From positions 1 through 28,256 of the forward strand of contig DATNLZ010000117.1 in NCBI GenBank assembly GCA_035602605.1: a stretch of 28,256 nucleotides of DNA. Reading direction: 5' to 3'. The first letter of the stretch is position 1, and the number at the start of each line of letters is the position of its first letter. The position numbers and the translations under genes are program-made. Positions 15,257-24,396 of this stretch are shown here, piece after piece. The notes below the pieces were generated by a model. That model was not told where the DNA came from, searched no databases, and saw only the letters and a program-made list of their open reading frames with translations. This stretch comes from DASQHY01 sp035602605. Lineage in GTDB: Bacteria; Acidobacteriota; Terriglobia; Acidiferrales; UBA7541.

Positions 15257-16825
15257 CTATGGAACAGGCCGGGCCCTCGGCCTGACCGGCGGAGTAGTGG
15301 CAGATTGCGTGAAGTACACATCTTGTTGAAAGTGCCCGCTAATGGCGTTACGACCGTCAGTCCACGTTGCAAAGTTTACGTTGTCCAGTGCCGAATGATA
15401 ATTGTAGTCCCCCGCGTAACAAGCCTGCATGTTCGGATCAACCTGTTCAGGCTGAGCGATCAGCCCATCGCTCAGCGGCGCATCAGGCTGCCACGTTGTA
15501 CCATTGTCGAGCGACTGAATTCCCCAGTACTCGTAGTTGGCTCCGTCTGTTGTGTTCCTGCGGTCATACCATCCGACCAGCACCGTACCGGTCGTCGTCA
15601 CCGAAATCGATGGCATCCACTGCTCGGTGGCGCTCCCTGAGGCTTGATCGCTGTTCAGAACGATCGGAGCAGACCAAGTAACGCCATTGTCGAGCGATTG
15701 GGTATAGAAGATGTCTCCCTTATCGCCGGGATTCGAGCCGCGCCCGGAGAACACGTAGTGGACTACGCCACCAGGACCCACCGCCGGCTGACCCCAACCC
15801 ATATGACGCCAAATCGGCTGAATCTTCGCGAAGTAATTGCAACCAGTGTCGCCCGGTGGCACGAACGGGTCGCCCATACGGATCTGTGTCCATGTGCCGC
15901 CCCCATCCAAGGACCGATAGATATAGTTGGTCCGCGGATTTAGTTGCCCGCCACCTTCGTTCATCGCGGCCACAAACACGGTGCCGTCCTGCGGGCTCCC
16001 CGTTAACTGAATGTTGCGGATGAACCCGATGCTCAGGCGATTGGGAGCAGTCCAGGTATTCCCGTCATCCGAGTAGGTGACGAATAAGGCTTGCCCGCCA
16101 AGAGCGCTGAAATCGTTCCAGGAGATGTACATCCTTCCATAGAACGGGCTGGCAGAATTATTATCCACCCACATCGATTGACGATCGTCGCTCGTCCCGC
16201 TATGCGCGCACGCACCCACGTCCCAATTCAGAGCATCGGCTGAGGACCACAGTCCTATCCCCTGCCCACCACAACCGGTGGCCAAATCACCGCCGAACCA
16301 CGTTGCGAGGAGCGCGTTGTAAACCACAATGGGATCACCGAAATTGGTGCCGTGCCCGGTTGCGAACGGTGAAGGCATCAACCGGTTGAAGGTTGCGCCC
16401 CCGTCGGTCGAAACCGAGACACCCGAGTAGTTGACCGGCGCATCGGCTGAATCGTTGTAGTTCACCACTATGGTGGTTCCATCAGGTTTACTCCACACCA
16501 TGCTTTCGCTCTGCGTAATGTGCGGGTAATTCTCGGCGCCGGTTATCAAATTGGTGTTCAGAAACGCATCTGCGGTGAAGCTATCAGTGGTAGTGGCTGG
16601 TGCATCGGGATCGCCCGCAGCACTGAGCCCGCACCCCACCATAATTAACGTCGCGCGAAGATTCTCCTGCTTATCTATGCCGAGGTCATAAACCTGAGCG
16701 CAGGGAACGCCGAGCATGCTGGGAGGCCCTTGCGCCGCCTGCGGTTTTCCCGCAGCACCTAGAATGAACGCTACTAAAGTAACGCAGGTACACAACCATG
16801 CATAAACCGCGACGCGGTTCCTCAT
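15257..16825 (-). CDS. Secreted sialidase-fold protein with five Asp-box (BNR) repeats
   Basis: This 522-residue protein begins at the ATG 16823-16825 with AGGAG 7 bases upstream; a TTG one codon earlier is less likely. A signal peptide/hydrophobic segment spans ~7-26. The body carries five Asp-box motifs of the S/T-x-D-x-G-x-T-W/F type near residues 140, 253, 306, 378 and 439 (for example VSTDGGATF, SLDGGGTW, SLDNGTTW), giving a six-bladed beta-propeller of the sialidase superfamily. Canonical sialidases also need an Arg triad, Tyr and Glu; I cannot confirm these. It could be a glycosidase or a non-catalytic secreted propeller. The ICL-like gene lies upstream on the same strand. Its own promoter and tandem repeat lie upstream. 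Confidence 0.83.
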   Translation of the reverse strand: MRNRVAVYAWLCTCVTLVAFILGAAGKPQAAQGPPSMLGVPCAQVYDLGIDKQENLRATLIMVGCGLSAAGDPDAPATTTDSFTADAFLNTNLITGAENYPHITQSESMVWSKPDGTTIVVNYNDSADAPVNYSGVSVSTDGGATFNRLMPSPFATGHGTNFGDPIVVYNALLATWFGGDLATGCGGQGIGLWSSADALNWDVGACAHSGTSDDRQSMWVDNNSASPFYGRMYISWNDFSALGGQALFVTYSDDGNTWTAPNRLSIGFIRNIQLTGSPQDGTVFVAAMNEGGGQLNPRTNYIYRSLDGGGTWTQIRMGDPFVPPGDTGCNYFAKIQPIWRHMGWGQPAVGPGGVVHYVFSGRGSNPGDKGDIFYTQSLDNGVTWSAPIVLNSDQASGSATEQWMPSISVTTTGTVLVGWYDRRNTTDGANYEYWGIQSLDNGTTWQPDAPLSDGLIAQPEQVDPNMQACYAGDYNYHSALDNVNFATWTDGRNAISGHFQQDVYFTQSATTPPVRPRARPVP

Positions 16826-16897
16826 CAAAGAGCTCCTGTATTGCTGAGTCGAATTTTTTCTTTAAACCTGCACGAAAAAGCGCAGGGAGCGGGGACC

Positions 16898-16929
16898 GGT
16901 ATACTGCCCGTTCCAGGTATCGGTGTCAA
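16898..16929 (-). promoter_or_regulatory. Putative sigma70 promoter of the sialidase-fold gene
   Basis: On the minus strand a perfect TTGACA (-35; plus-strand 16924-16929) is followed after 18 bases by AGTATA (plus-strand 16900-16905), overlapping a TATACC alternative. This would give a leader of about 65-70 bases before the ATG at 16825. Confidence 0.5.
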
Positions 16930-16964
16930 CAAAATTCCTTACCAACACAAAATTCCTTACCAAC
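16929..16964. repeat. Exact tandem duplication of an 18-bp unit abutting the -35 box
   Basis: ACAAAATTCCTTACCAAC occurs twice head-to-tail without any mismatch (16929-16946, 16947-16964). On the minus strand the repeat ends exactly at the first T of the TTGACA -35 box, where an activator or UP-element would bind. The unit is more A/T-rich than its surroundings. Confidence 0.9.
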
Positions 16965-17099
16965 TGGGGACGTTAGCGCTCGTTTTCTTTCTAGTTTAGT
17001 CGTCCTCAGCGCCAGAGACCCCGCCGCGCCAAGCAAACCCCAAAACCCTGGGCAACCCTTGGCCTCCATGGCGCGGACGCCCATCTCCGGTCGCCACCT

Positions 17100-17939
17100 T
17101 CACCCTCGCTCAAAAAGCCTATTGGCTTCGGTATAAGGAATCGCTCCGTCGAGCATGGCCGCATACGTCCCGGTGCGTTGCAATTGCTCCGCCGCTCGGC
17201 GCGTAGCGCCCATCGCCGTGCGCGCGAGCCCCGAACCCACGCTCACCCGCCGGACCCCCAGCTCCCGCAGCCTCGAGACCGAGGGAGACCCGGCCCCAAC
17301 CAGAATATTCAGCGGAAACTTCAGCGCCTCCACCAAGCGCCCGATGGTTTCTTCGTCGTTGATGCCCGGCACAAACACGCAATCGGCGCCCGCCTCGATA
17401 TACGCGCGCAGCCGGTCGCACGCGCGATCAAATCGCTTCCCGGCCTCGCCAATCTGCGCAAGATACTGATCGGTCCGCGCGTTGATCACGATCCTCACGC
17501 CGCGCTCTTCACCGACGCGCCGCACAGCTTTTATCTTCTGCACCTGCTTGGCCAGCTCAACCAGAGTGCGCGAGTTGCTATCGTCCAAATCTTCCAGATT
17601 CAGTCCTACGGCACCCGATTCGATCAAGCCAATCGCAGTTTTCGCAACGTCGTCATACCCCGCTTCCAAATCGGCGGTCACCGGAACGCGCACGCGCGAC
17701 GCCATCCTTTTCACGCTGGCAAGCATTTCATCGCGCGGAATGCGTTGCCCGTCGGGATACCCAAGCGAAAACGCCACTCCGGCGCTGGTCGTGGCAATCG
17801 CCGGAAACCCGGCCTCTTCAAAGATTCGCGCGCTGGCGCAATCCCACGCATTCGGCAATACCAGGACTTCCGGCCCGTGGTGCAGCTTTCGCAAATCTTC
17901 AGCCTTAGCAGATGGACTCTGGTTAGCTTGTTCGCTCAT
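17100..17939 (-). CDS. Isocitrate lyase/PEP mutase family enzyme
   Basis: This 279-residue single-domain protein belongs to the ICL/PEPM (alpha/beta)8 superfamily. The N-terminal VLPNAWDCASARIFEEAGFPAIATTSAG, the Mg-binding strand TADLEAGYDD at ~90-99 and GAVGLNLEDLDD at ~110-121 match the family's metal and substrate loops. INARTDQYL at ~150 and ADCVFVPGI follow. Members include 2-methylisocitrate lyase, oxaloacetate decarboxylase-like and phosphonate C-P bond enzymes, all acting on alpha-keto or alpha-hydroxy acids. The KKCGH catalytic motif of true isocitrate/methylisocitrate lyases is absent, so a PEPM-like C-C or C-P lyase/hydrolase of unknown substrate is more likely. It is cytoplasmic. 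No phosphonate or methylcitrate genes are nearby. Confidence 0.86.
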   Translation of the reverse strand: MSEQANQSPSAKAEDLRKLHHGPEVLVLPNAWDCASARIFEEAGFPAIATTSAGVAFSLGYPDGQRIPRDEMLASVKRMASRVRVPVTADLEAGYDDVAKTAIGLIESGAVGLNLEDLDDSNSRTLVELAKQVQKIKAVRRVGEERGVRIVINARTDQYLAQIGEAGKRFDRACDRLRAYIEAGADCVFVPGINDEETIGRLVEALKFPLNILVGAGSPSVSRLRELGVRRVSVGSGLARTAMGATRRAAEQLQRTGTYAAMLDGAIPYTEANRLFERG

Positions 17940-18271
17940 ACCTCATCATAGCGCCGCCCGGGCGAGTCCCATGACCACCGTATGCAGCGCGCGTCGGCCC
18001 AATTTGGACTCGCGGCGCCGCTCGTGGAATGCTTGTTGCAACGCCAATGGCACTCTTGTTTTTTCGGCCGATCATCTTGTGACCAAACATTGCCAGCGGC
18101 AACAAATCGCACCACCGCGCAAGAGACCTTCACGATTGTCCCGCCAAAGGGCGTACAGCGTTTGTTTCCCAGGCAGCATCTAAAAACACTCAGGTTTTTG
18201 TGACATGACGACAAATCTTTCGGCATCGAACAGAGTTTCCTAACATCCATCTAACGGTGCAAAGGGCGATG
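17940..18271. other. Divergent intergenic region, nothing assigned
   Basis: About 330 bases separate the ICL/PEPM gene (-) from the exported duplicated-domain gene (+). No recognisable coding frame, RNA or strong repeat is present. The right third is A/T-richer and contains TTTGT and ACAAA half-sites 9 bases apart (near 18194-18214), which could be promoter-associated. Confidence 0.35.
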
Positions 18272-19825
18272 ATGCGATCAACAACAGCTGCACTCCCTAC
18301 GGTAAAACTGCTTGGCCTTCTCCTGCTGGTGGCAACGTGCCCGAGTCGGACCCCTGCCCAAGATCCAGCTCCACCCGCCGGACAATCGATGGACTCCATG
18401 CCCGCCCTAAAACGTCGCTCGTCGGTGACTCCCTCGCCGGCGCCCGGCACCGAAACGCCCGAACCGATCAAGCCTGTACGGATCCGGTTAATCGTACCCA
18501 CTGGCGCGGCTCTTCAAATTGCCCTCGATCAAGACGTGCGCGTCAAGAAAGTGGGGCAGCCAATTCACGGTCGCGTCGTTGAGCCCGTCTATTCGTTTGA
18601 CCAGCTGGTCATTCCGGCGGGCACCCAAGTCAGCGGACAAATCACGAACATTGCAAACATCTCACGCGGGATGCGCACCGTTGCGGCACTCGACGGCGAT
18701 TTCACGCCGGCGCACGCCGTCGAAGTCGCGTTTAACGAATTAACTTTTGCGAATGGCCAGCACACTGCGGTCTGCACGCGCGTGCTACCCGGCTCAGGAC
18801 AGGTCATCCAATTCGTCACACCATCCGACTCCAAGACCAAACAGCGCGGCGTCAGTGGCCTCAAGGACGACGCAGCCAAAAAAGTGAACGAGGCGAAACA
18901 TGAGGCCAAGAGGCAATGGGAAGGCGCGATGAAGCAGCTTCACCAGCCGGGTAAACCGCAGCGCGCTTGGCGATACCTTGTCGCACGCCTCCCAGTCCAC
19001 CCCCAAAATATTTACGCTGGCACAGTTTACGTCGCCGAGTTACAGGACCCGCTCGATTTTGGAATCGAGCCAGTCACGGCCCAGAACTCGCCGACCATGG
19101 AAACTCCGCCGCCGGGCAGTCTCCTGTACGCGCAGCTCACCACAGCTCTCAGCTCCGCAATTTCAAAAAAAGGCGATGACGTCGAAGCCACGGTGTCGCG
19201 GCCGCTTCTCGACGGCACTCGCCTCATTCTTCCGCAAGGCAGTCGCCTCAGAGGCACCGTCGCTCAAGCGCAACCAGCGCGCCGTATGAAACGCAACGGA
19301 CAGCTTCGAATTATTTTCCGAGAACTGATTCCCCCCGACGGCATTCAACAAAGGGTGGACGCGAGCCTCGAGGGCGTCCAAGCTGGACAGAACGAAAACA
19401 TGAAGCTCGATGTAGAGGGCGGCGCGCGGGCCACGTCTGCAAAGTCGCGCTACCTGACCACTGCCATTTCCCTCGCCCTCGCAGCCGCTGCCCAGGGCGG
19501 GGATAAGGAACCTAGCGCCGGTGGTGTTCCAAGCCAGGCAGGGACAGCAACTAGCCGCATCGCGGGCGGCGCAGTGGGTTTCAAGTTGATGGGAATGGTT
19601 CTCGGCGCCGCAGTTCATTCCCGCGCTCTTGGCGCCGCCATGGGAGCGTATGGCGCAAGCATGTCCGTCTACCGAAACTTCATCGCGCGCGGCCGCGAGA
19701 TTATTTTCCCGCGTGACACGGCAATGATTGTCGGCATTGGGTCCAGAGGAGCCCTGCCCAATCCTGCACCGCAGGAATCCGCCGATAAGCATGATCCCCA
19801 AGCGAACCACAACCAGAGAGAGTAG
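18272..19825 (+). CDS. Exported protein of unknown function with a duplicated beta-rich module
   Basis: This 517-residue protein uses ATG 18272, 5 bases after AAAGGG; ATG 18269 and GTG 18257 are alternatives. A signal peptide covers ~1-30. After a Pro-rich linker, two similar modules occur: one near 75-130 (LIVPTGAALQIALDQDVRVKKVGQPIHGRVVEPVYS..LVIPAGTQVSGQIT) and one near 280-340 (GSLLYAQLTTALSSAISKKGDDVEATVSRPLLD..LILPQGSRLRGTV). Both follow the pattern GTxLxxxLxxxVxxxxGxxVxxxVxxPLxxxxxLxxPxGSxLxGxV. This recalls the C-terminal beta domain of VirB10/TrbI proteins, but no secretion genes are nearby. A Gly/Ala-rich stretch near 420-480 could insert in a membrane. The protein probably acts in the periplasm or at the outer membrane; its function is unknown. 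Confidence 0.72.
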   Translation: MRSTTAALPTVKLLGLLLLVATCPSRTPAQDPAPPAGQSMDSMPALKRRSSVTPSPAPGTETPEPIKPVRIRLIVPTGAALQIALDQDVRVKKVGQPIHGRVVEPVYSFDQLVIPAGTQVSGQITNIANISRGMRTVAALDGDFTPAHAVEVAFNELTFANGQHTAVCTRVLPGSGQVIQFVTPSDSKTKQRGVSGLKDDAAKKVNEAKHEAKRQWEGAMKQLHQPGKPQRAWRYLVARLPVHPQNIYAGTVYVAELQDPLDFGIEPVTAQNSPTMETPPPGSLLYAQLTTALSSAISKKGDDVEATVSRPLLDGTRLILPQGSRLRGTVAQAQPARRMKRNGQLRIIFRELIPPDGIQQRVDASLEGVQAGQNENMKLDVEGGARATSAKSRYLTTAISLALAAAAQGGDKEPSAGGVPSQAGTATSRIAGGAVGFKLMGMVLGAAVHSRALGAAMGAYGASMSVYRNFIARGREIIFPRDTAMIVGIGSRGALPNPAPQESADKHDPQANHNQRE

Positions 19826-19930
19826 GGCCCAGCGGACTTTCAGGAACGTCGTCTCCGACTCCGCAAAAATAGGTGCCTTGCGCTGGCCCGTTGCCAACGG
19901 GTGGCTGTCTAACCGATGGATCGTTGGTTG

Positions 19931-19939
19931 TGCTACAGT
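19931..19939 (+). promoter_or_regulatory. Possible extended -10 promoter of the alpha/beta hydrolase gene
   Basis: TGC followed by TACAGT lies 25 bases before the ATG at 19965. No good -35 box is visible. It would give a leader of about 20 bases containing the GGAGGA ribosome site. Confidence 0.3.
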
Positions 19940-19964
19940 GCCACGCGCGCGGAGGAAGATCACA

Positions 19965-21098
19965 ATGAAGGGTCACCTTAGCACAACAGCCCCTTACGGG
20001 CTTCTCATCATGCTGCTTTTAGCGGTCGCGCCCCAGGCGCGCGCCCAACAGGTGCCGCCCAAAACGCCCCCCCAAGCCTCAGCACCACCGGCGTTCTCGG
20101 CCCATGAGGGTGACTACGTTGCGCGCGACTTTCAGTTCAAGTCCGGTGAAACCTTGTCCGAGCTGAAGCTGCACTACGCCACCCTCGGCAATCCCGCGCG
20201 AGATTCGAGCGGCCGGGTCAGCAACGCGGTCCTGATCCTTCACGGCACCGGCGGCAGCGGACGGCAATTTCTCCAGCCGCAATTCGCGGGAGTGCTTTTC
20301 GGTCCCGGTCAGCTGCTCGACATCTCCCGCTACTTCGTTATTCTTCCTGACGGGATCGGCCACGGAAAATCAAGCAAGCCCAGCGATGGTTTGCACGCCC
20401 GTTTTCCGCAGTACGACTACGACGATATGGTCCGAGCGCACCACGAGCTTCTCGAAAAAAAACTCGGCGTCAACCACCTCCGATTGGTGCTGGGAACTTC
20501 GATGGGTTGCATGCATTCTTTCGTTTGGGGCGAAACGTTCCCGGACTTCATGGATGCGCTGATGCCCCTGGCCTGCCAGCCGGTGCAAATCGCCGGGCGC
20601 AACCGTATCTGGCGCAAGATGACCATGGACGCCATTCGCAACGATCCCCAATGGAAACATGGCGAGTATACCGCGCAGCCCCGCTGTGCCTTGCAGACCG
20701 CCCTCGATTTTCTGTTGATCGCCGGCAGCGCGCCGCTTCCGATGCAGAAGAATTACCCGACACGCGATGCCGCCGATCAATATCTCGACAGCTTCATCAG
20801 AGAGCGCAGCGCGGGCTTCGATGCCAATGATTTTCTCTATCAAGTAAGCGCATCGCGCAATTACGAACCTTCACCGCAGCTCGAGAAAATTATCGCCCCG
20901 GTCATGTTCATCAATTCCGCCGACGATTTTATCAATCCGCCCGAGCTGGGTATTGCCGAGCGCGAAATCAAGCAGGTGAAAAATGGCCGCTTCGTTTTGC
21001 TGCCCATTTCCGAGCAAACCCGCGGCCACGGCACGCACACCTACGCCGCAGTCTGGCAGCAATATTTGAAAGAACTGCTCGATACATCGCAGCATTGA
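19965..21098 (+). CDS. Exported alpha/beta hydrolase, MetX (homoserine acetyltransferase)-like fold
   Basis: This 377-residue protein uses ATG 19965, with GGAGGA 8 bases upstream; the upstream in-frame extension to 19728 overlaps the preceding gene and is rejected. A signal peptide (hydrophobic 11-24, cleavage near ARA/QQ) sends it to the periplasm. The fold matches the homoserine O-acetyltransferase-like group: HYATLGNP, then VLILHGTGGSG (oxyanion region, ~89-99), nucleophile elbow GTSMG with Ser179, acid Asp320/321 in INSADDFINPP, and His355 in RGHGTH. True MetX is cytosolic, and this one is exported, so it is more likely a secreted esterase or acyl-hydrolase. It lies 139 bases after the duplicated-module gene on the same strand. 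Confidence 0.85.
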   Translation: MKGHLSTTAPYGLLIMLLLAVAPQARAQQVPPKTPPQASAPPAFSAHEGDYVARDFQFKSGETLSELKLHYATLGNPARDSSGRVSNAVLILHGTGGSGRQFLQPQFAGVLFGPGQLLDISRYFVILPDGIGHGKSSKPSDGLHARFPQYDYDDMVRAHHELLEKKLGVNHLRLVLGTSMGCMHSFVWGETFPDFMDALMPLACQPVQIAGRNRIWRKMTMDAIRNDPQWKHGEYTAQPRCALQTALDFLLIAGSAPLPMQKNYPTRDAADQYLDSFIRERSAGFDANDFLYQVSASRNYEPSPQLEKIIAPVMFINSADDFINPPELGIAEREIKQVKNGRFVLLPISEQTRGHGTHTYAAVWQQYLKELLDTSQH

Positions 21099-21277
21099 GA
21101 CCCTCAAGCACTCAGGAAAACAATTCGATGCCATGGGCTTGCGCGACGGCGATACAAGGCGACAACACACCATGCGCCGGTACGTCGCGATAATCAACTA
21201 GCGCAGGAAATGAGGAGTGAAAGAGAAAGAAACCGGCGACCTTAGACTCGCGATCCATAAAATGACGTCCCGAGAGT

Positions 21278-23920
21278 TTATTCCACCCTCAGCGCCACCA
21301 TCGGATCGACATGCGCCGCGCGCCGCGCCGGAAAATACGTGGCCACAAACGCAGCCGTCACCAGCACCGCAGCCACGCCCGCGAACGTGAGCGGATCGGT
21401 CGGCGTAACTTCGAACAACAGCCCGCGCAAAACGCGCGTTAATTCCAAAGCGGCGAGCAACCCCATGGCAACGCCAATCAATGCCAGGGACATTCCTTGG
21501 CCGAGCACCATCCGCAAAATATCCGCGGGCCGCGCGCCAATGGCCATGCGCATGCCAATTTCATGGGTTCGTTGGCTCACCGCCAAGGCCATCACCCCGC
21601 CGATTCCCGCGGCGGCAATCGCCAGCGCCAGCAACGCAAACAAACCCAGCAAGTTCGCGGTCAAGCGCGGCGCGGCAATCGAATCCGCGCGCACTTCCTC
21701 GAGTGAGCGCACTCGCACGGCAGGCTGGTTCGGGTCAATGTCGTAGATGAGGCCAATCACAGTTCGCGCCATACTCATCGGTTCACCGGCGGTCTTGATC
21801 ACCAGGTTGGCCTGCCCCAACGGCACTTTGGCCATCGGAAAATAAATTTCTTCGGTTGCATCTTTGTCCAGGCCGTACTGCTTCACGTCGCCAACAATTC
21901 CGACAACCTGATTCCAGGTGTGTCCGTTGTCGGTGGAGATACGTTTGCCGATCGGGTTCTGTGTTTCCCAGAAGCGCCGCGCTGCAGCTCGGTTCAGGAT
22001 GACAACATCAGGTGAATCCGCCCGATCCGTCATCGCGAATGTCCGTCCCTGAAGAAGAGGAATATGCAAGGTGTCGAAGTAAGTCGGGCTCACCACGCGA
22101 ACATCCGATAGGGGAAGCGCCTGGCCCTCTCCCGGAGTTTGTCCTTCAAGCTGGAAGGTGGTTCGCGCCGGCCCCGCCGCATTCAGAGGGATCAGCAGTG
22201 AAGCTGCAGCGGAGCGCACGCCAGATTGCGCCTGTATTTTCTCGAGCAGGTTCTCAAAAAATGCTCGCGTCTTATCCGGCGTGTCGTACTTGGTGAAGTT
22301 CAACCCGATGCGCATGGTCAGCACGTTATCCGGCTGAAAGCCAGGATCCACATGCTGAAGAATCATAAAGCTGTGCAACATCAATCCTGCGCCGATGAGC
22401 AGCAGAAAAGAGACCGCAACCTGGACGACAATCAGCAGGTTGCGCAAACGTTGCTTGCCTGCGGCAACCGTGGACTGGCTGCCGCCCTCTTTCAGATGGC
22501 CCACGACGTTTTCGCGCGCGGCCAAAGCCGGGAGGCAACCGGAACTGAGACTGGTGAGGACCGCAATCGCCAGAGTGAACAATAACACCGAGCCGTCTAA
22601 CTGAATTTCGCGCGCGCGTGGCGTGAACCTCGCCGCAAAAGTTACCAGCATACCGAGGCCGCCTCGCGCGAACAGCAGTCCTAAGGCACCGCCGATGAGG
22701 GCCATCAGAAAACTTTCGGTGAGTAGTTGGCGGAACAGCCGGGCCCGTCCCGCGCCAAGCGCCGAGCGGATAGCCAATTCGCGCTCGCGCCGGACCATTC
22801 TAGAAAGATTTAAATTGGCGACATTGGCAGAGGCAATCAGCAAGACGAAACCTGCGGCGGCCAACAAGACCAGCATGGTGGTCCGCGCATTTTTCGTCAG
22901 CTCGTCGCGCAACAACGTAACCCGAGCTGTGTAACCGCTGTTTGCGGGATATACATCGGGATGCTCGTGTTGCAGGTTGGACGCAACGCGTCTTAAATCA
23001 GCCTGAGCCTGCCGAGCATCAACGCCCGGCCGCAGCCGGCCAAAGACGCGCAGCAAGCGGTAACGACGATTCGCAATATTTTGCGGGTTGGAACGGAAGG
23101 GGCAGGCACTGGTGGGCATGTACACGCTGTTTTCGTCAGGATATTGCGGAACCGGCGGAAGAACGCCAATGACCGTATGAACCCTGTCATTCATGCTGAA
23201 GTTTTTGCCCACGACAGTGGGATCACCGCCAAAGCTTCGCAGCCAATATTCGTTGGTCAACAGAAGGACGGCAGGCGCGCCCGGAGTTTCATCTTCAGGA
23301 CGAAACCCGCGACCGAGCAGCGGCTTAATTCCGAACACCGCAAAGAAATTCCAGGAGACCACACCGGTGTCAACCCGCTCCGGTTCGCTGCGCCCAAGCA
23401 AAATGAAGTTCATGGCGTGGTACTCGACAGCTTCATCGAGGGCATGATTCTGCGCGCGATACTCAAAAAACTCTTGCGGCGAAAAGGATTGGTTGGGGAA
23501 TCCCGCGCGCGGCGATTGCTGCTGAACCAGGACGATGCGATCACCGTTTTCATAAGGCAGCGGACGTACCAGCACTGCGTTAACCACGCTGAAGATTGCG
23601 GAGTTAGCGCCAATGCCGAGTGCGAGCGTGAAGATGGCCGCAACCGTGAAACCGTAATTTTTGCGCATCATGCGCAGCGAGAAACCTGCGTCTTGCGCGA
23701 ACATAGCCAGATGCTCACGCGGAGCGGTGCGAAAGATTCCCGCGATCGTCTCGCACCACAGGCGTGCAAGCCCGGCGAGCCTGCCGCCGCGGATGGCTTC
23801 CTGGTGCTGCCTCGAAAAAACCTGTTCCATTTCCGGGCCGAAATCGCCGCGGAACTCGAAGGGGAGCAAGCGCAGAAGCGCGCGGTAGAATCGCGTCGCG
23901 ATCGACTTTTCTTCGGGCAT
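21278..23920 (-). CDS. ADOP family permease (MacB/FtsX-type duplicated ABC permease)
   Basis: This 880-residue inner-membrane protein has a ~85-residue N-terminal cytoplasmic extension (FYRALLRLLPFEFRGDFGPEM and onward) typical of ADOP proteins. Next comes TM1 (FTVAAIFTLALGIGANSAIFSVVN, ~91-115) and a MacB periplasmic core domain. An FtsX-like three-helix block follows at ~345-430 (VLLAAAGFVLLIASANVANLNLSRM). A second TM/periplasmic core starts near residue 495, and a final FtsX block (GIGGVMALAVSQRTHEIGMRMAIGA) reaches the C-terminus PMVALRVE. MacB-type systems couple ATP hydrolysis to periplasmic movement, exporting peptides or lipids. No ATPase gene is adjacent, as is common for these orphans. 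AGGAG lies 7 bases before the ATG. The PadR gene lies 80 bases upstream. Confidence 0.93.
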   Translation of the reverse strand: MPEEKSIATRFYRALLRLLPFEFRGDFGPEMEQVFSRQHQEAIRGGRLAGLARLWCETIAGIFRTAPREHLAMFAQDAGFSLRMMRKNYGFTVAAIFTLALGIGANSAIFSVVNAVLVRPLPYENGDRIVLVQQQSPRAGFPNQSFSPQEFFEYRAQNHALDEAVEYHAMNFILLGRSEPERVDTGVVSWNFFAVFGIKPLLGRGFRPEDETPGAPAVLLLTNEYWLRSFGGDPTVVGKNFSMNDRVHTVIGVLPPVPQYPDENSVYMPTSACPFRSNPQNIANRRYRLLRVFGRLRPGVDARQAQADLRRVASNLQHEHPDVYPANSGYTARVTLLRDELTKNARTTMLVLLAAAGFVLLIASANVANLNLSRMVRRERELAIRSALGAGRARLFRQLLTESFLMALIGGALGLLFARGGLGMLVTFAARFTPRAREIQLDGSVLLFTLAIAVLTSLSSGCLPALAARENVVGHLKEGGSQSTVAAGKQRLRNLLIVVQVAVSFLLLIGAGLMLHSFMILQHVDPGFQPDNVLTMRIGLNFTKYDTPDKTRAFFENLLEKIQAQSGVRSAAASLLIPLNAAGPARTTFQLEGQTPGEGQALPLSDVRVVSPTYFDTLHIPLLQGRTFAMTDRADSPDVVILNRAAARRFWETQNPIGKRISTDNGHTWNQVVGIVGDVKQYGLDKDATEEIYFPMAKVPLGQANLVIKTAGEPMSMARTVIGLIYDIDPNQPAVRVRSLEEVRADSIAAPRLTANLLGLFALLALAIAAAGIGGVMALAVSQRTHEIGMRMAIGARPADILRMVLGQGMSLALIGVAMGLLAALELTRVLRGLLFEVTPTDPLTFAGVAAVLVTAAFVATYFPARRAAHVDPMVALRVE

Positions 23921-24000
23921 GATTTTCTCCTGCGCTACGCTGCTGCGTTTATTCAGACTATCTAGCTCAAGCTCCCGGCTTGCATCGAAAACAGAGCTGG

Positions 24001-24366
24001 CTACACGGTACGCGGTTTTTTCAACAAGTGCCGAGCGCGCGCGATTACCAGAACTTTGTCCATGCGCTCAGCTTCAGCGGCGGCCACGGCCCGTCCCACT
24101 GACGTCAGGCGATAATAGCGGCGGCGTTCGTCATCATTCGCGGCGGCGGGGCGCACGCGAAGCTCGGCAATAAGACCGTCTGCGAGCAAGCGCTTGATGA
24201 TGCCGTAGAGCGTTCCTGTGCTGAGGCGGACTTCGCCGCCGGTGCGCAGCTCCACTTCCTTGAGGATGGCGTAACCGTGCAGATGGTCGCCAGCGAGCGC
24301 GAGCAACACATGGAACATTGGGGGTGTGAGCGGGGCATACGGTTCGGAAACTTGATTGGCAGGCAC
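24001..24366 (-). CDS. PadR-family transcriptional regulator
   Basis: This 121-residue regulator uses GTG 24364-24366, 3 bases after a strong GGAGGT; a GTG at 24399 would add 11 residues but has no ribosome site and falls inside a palindrome. The winged-helix domain is PPMFHVLLALAGDHLHGYAILKEVELRTGGEVRLSTGTLYGIIKRLLADGLI, with the GTLYxxIxRL recognition helix, the wing ERRRYYRLTSVGRAVAAAEAERM, and a short C-terminal dimerisation helix. PadR repressors of this small type commonly sit beside, and control, ABC permeases; here the ADOP gene follows after 80 bases. Autoregulation through the palindrome at 24397-24410 is likely but inferred. Confidence 0.92.
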   Translation of the reverse strand: MPANQVSEPYAPLTPPMFHVLLALAGDHLHGYAILKEVELRTGGEVRLSTGTLYGIIKRLLADGLIAELRVRPAAANDDERRRYYRLTSVGRAVAAAEAERMDKVLVIARARHLLKKPRTV

Positions 24367-24396
24367 GCGACCTCCGGGATTGGCTGCGGTGTCGTC

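Noticed and set aside
16929..16964. Start of a CRISPR array or longer satellite
   Set aside because: Only two units, directly adjacent with no spacers, and no cas genes nearby.
17100..17939. Isocitrate lyase or 2-methylisocitrate lyase proper
   Set aside because: The KKCGH catalytic motif is absent and the protein is short; a general ICL/PEPM family assignment is safer.
19163..19963. 266-codon minus-strand frame opposite the duplicated-module protein
   Set aside because: The sense-strand protein has a signal peptide, a ribosome site and internal repeats; the antisense frame has none of these.
19965..21098. Methionine-biosynthesis homoserine O-acetyltransferase (MetX)
   Set aside because: The protein carries a clear signal peptide and lacks any methionine gene neighbours, so only the fold-level similarity is kept.
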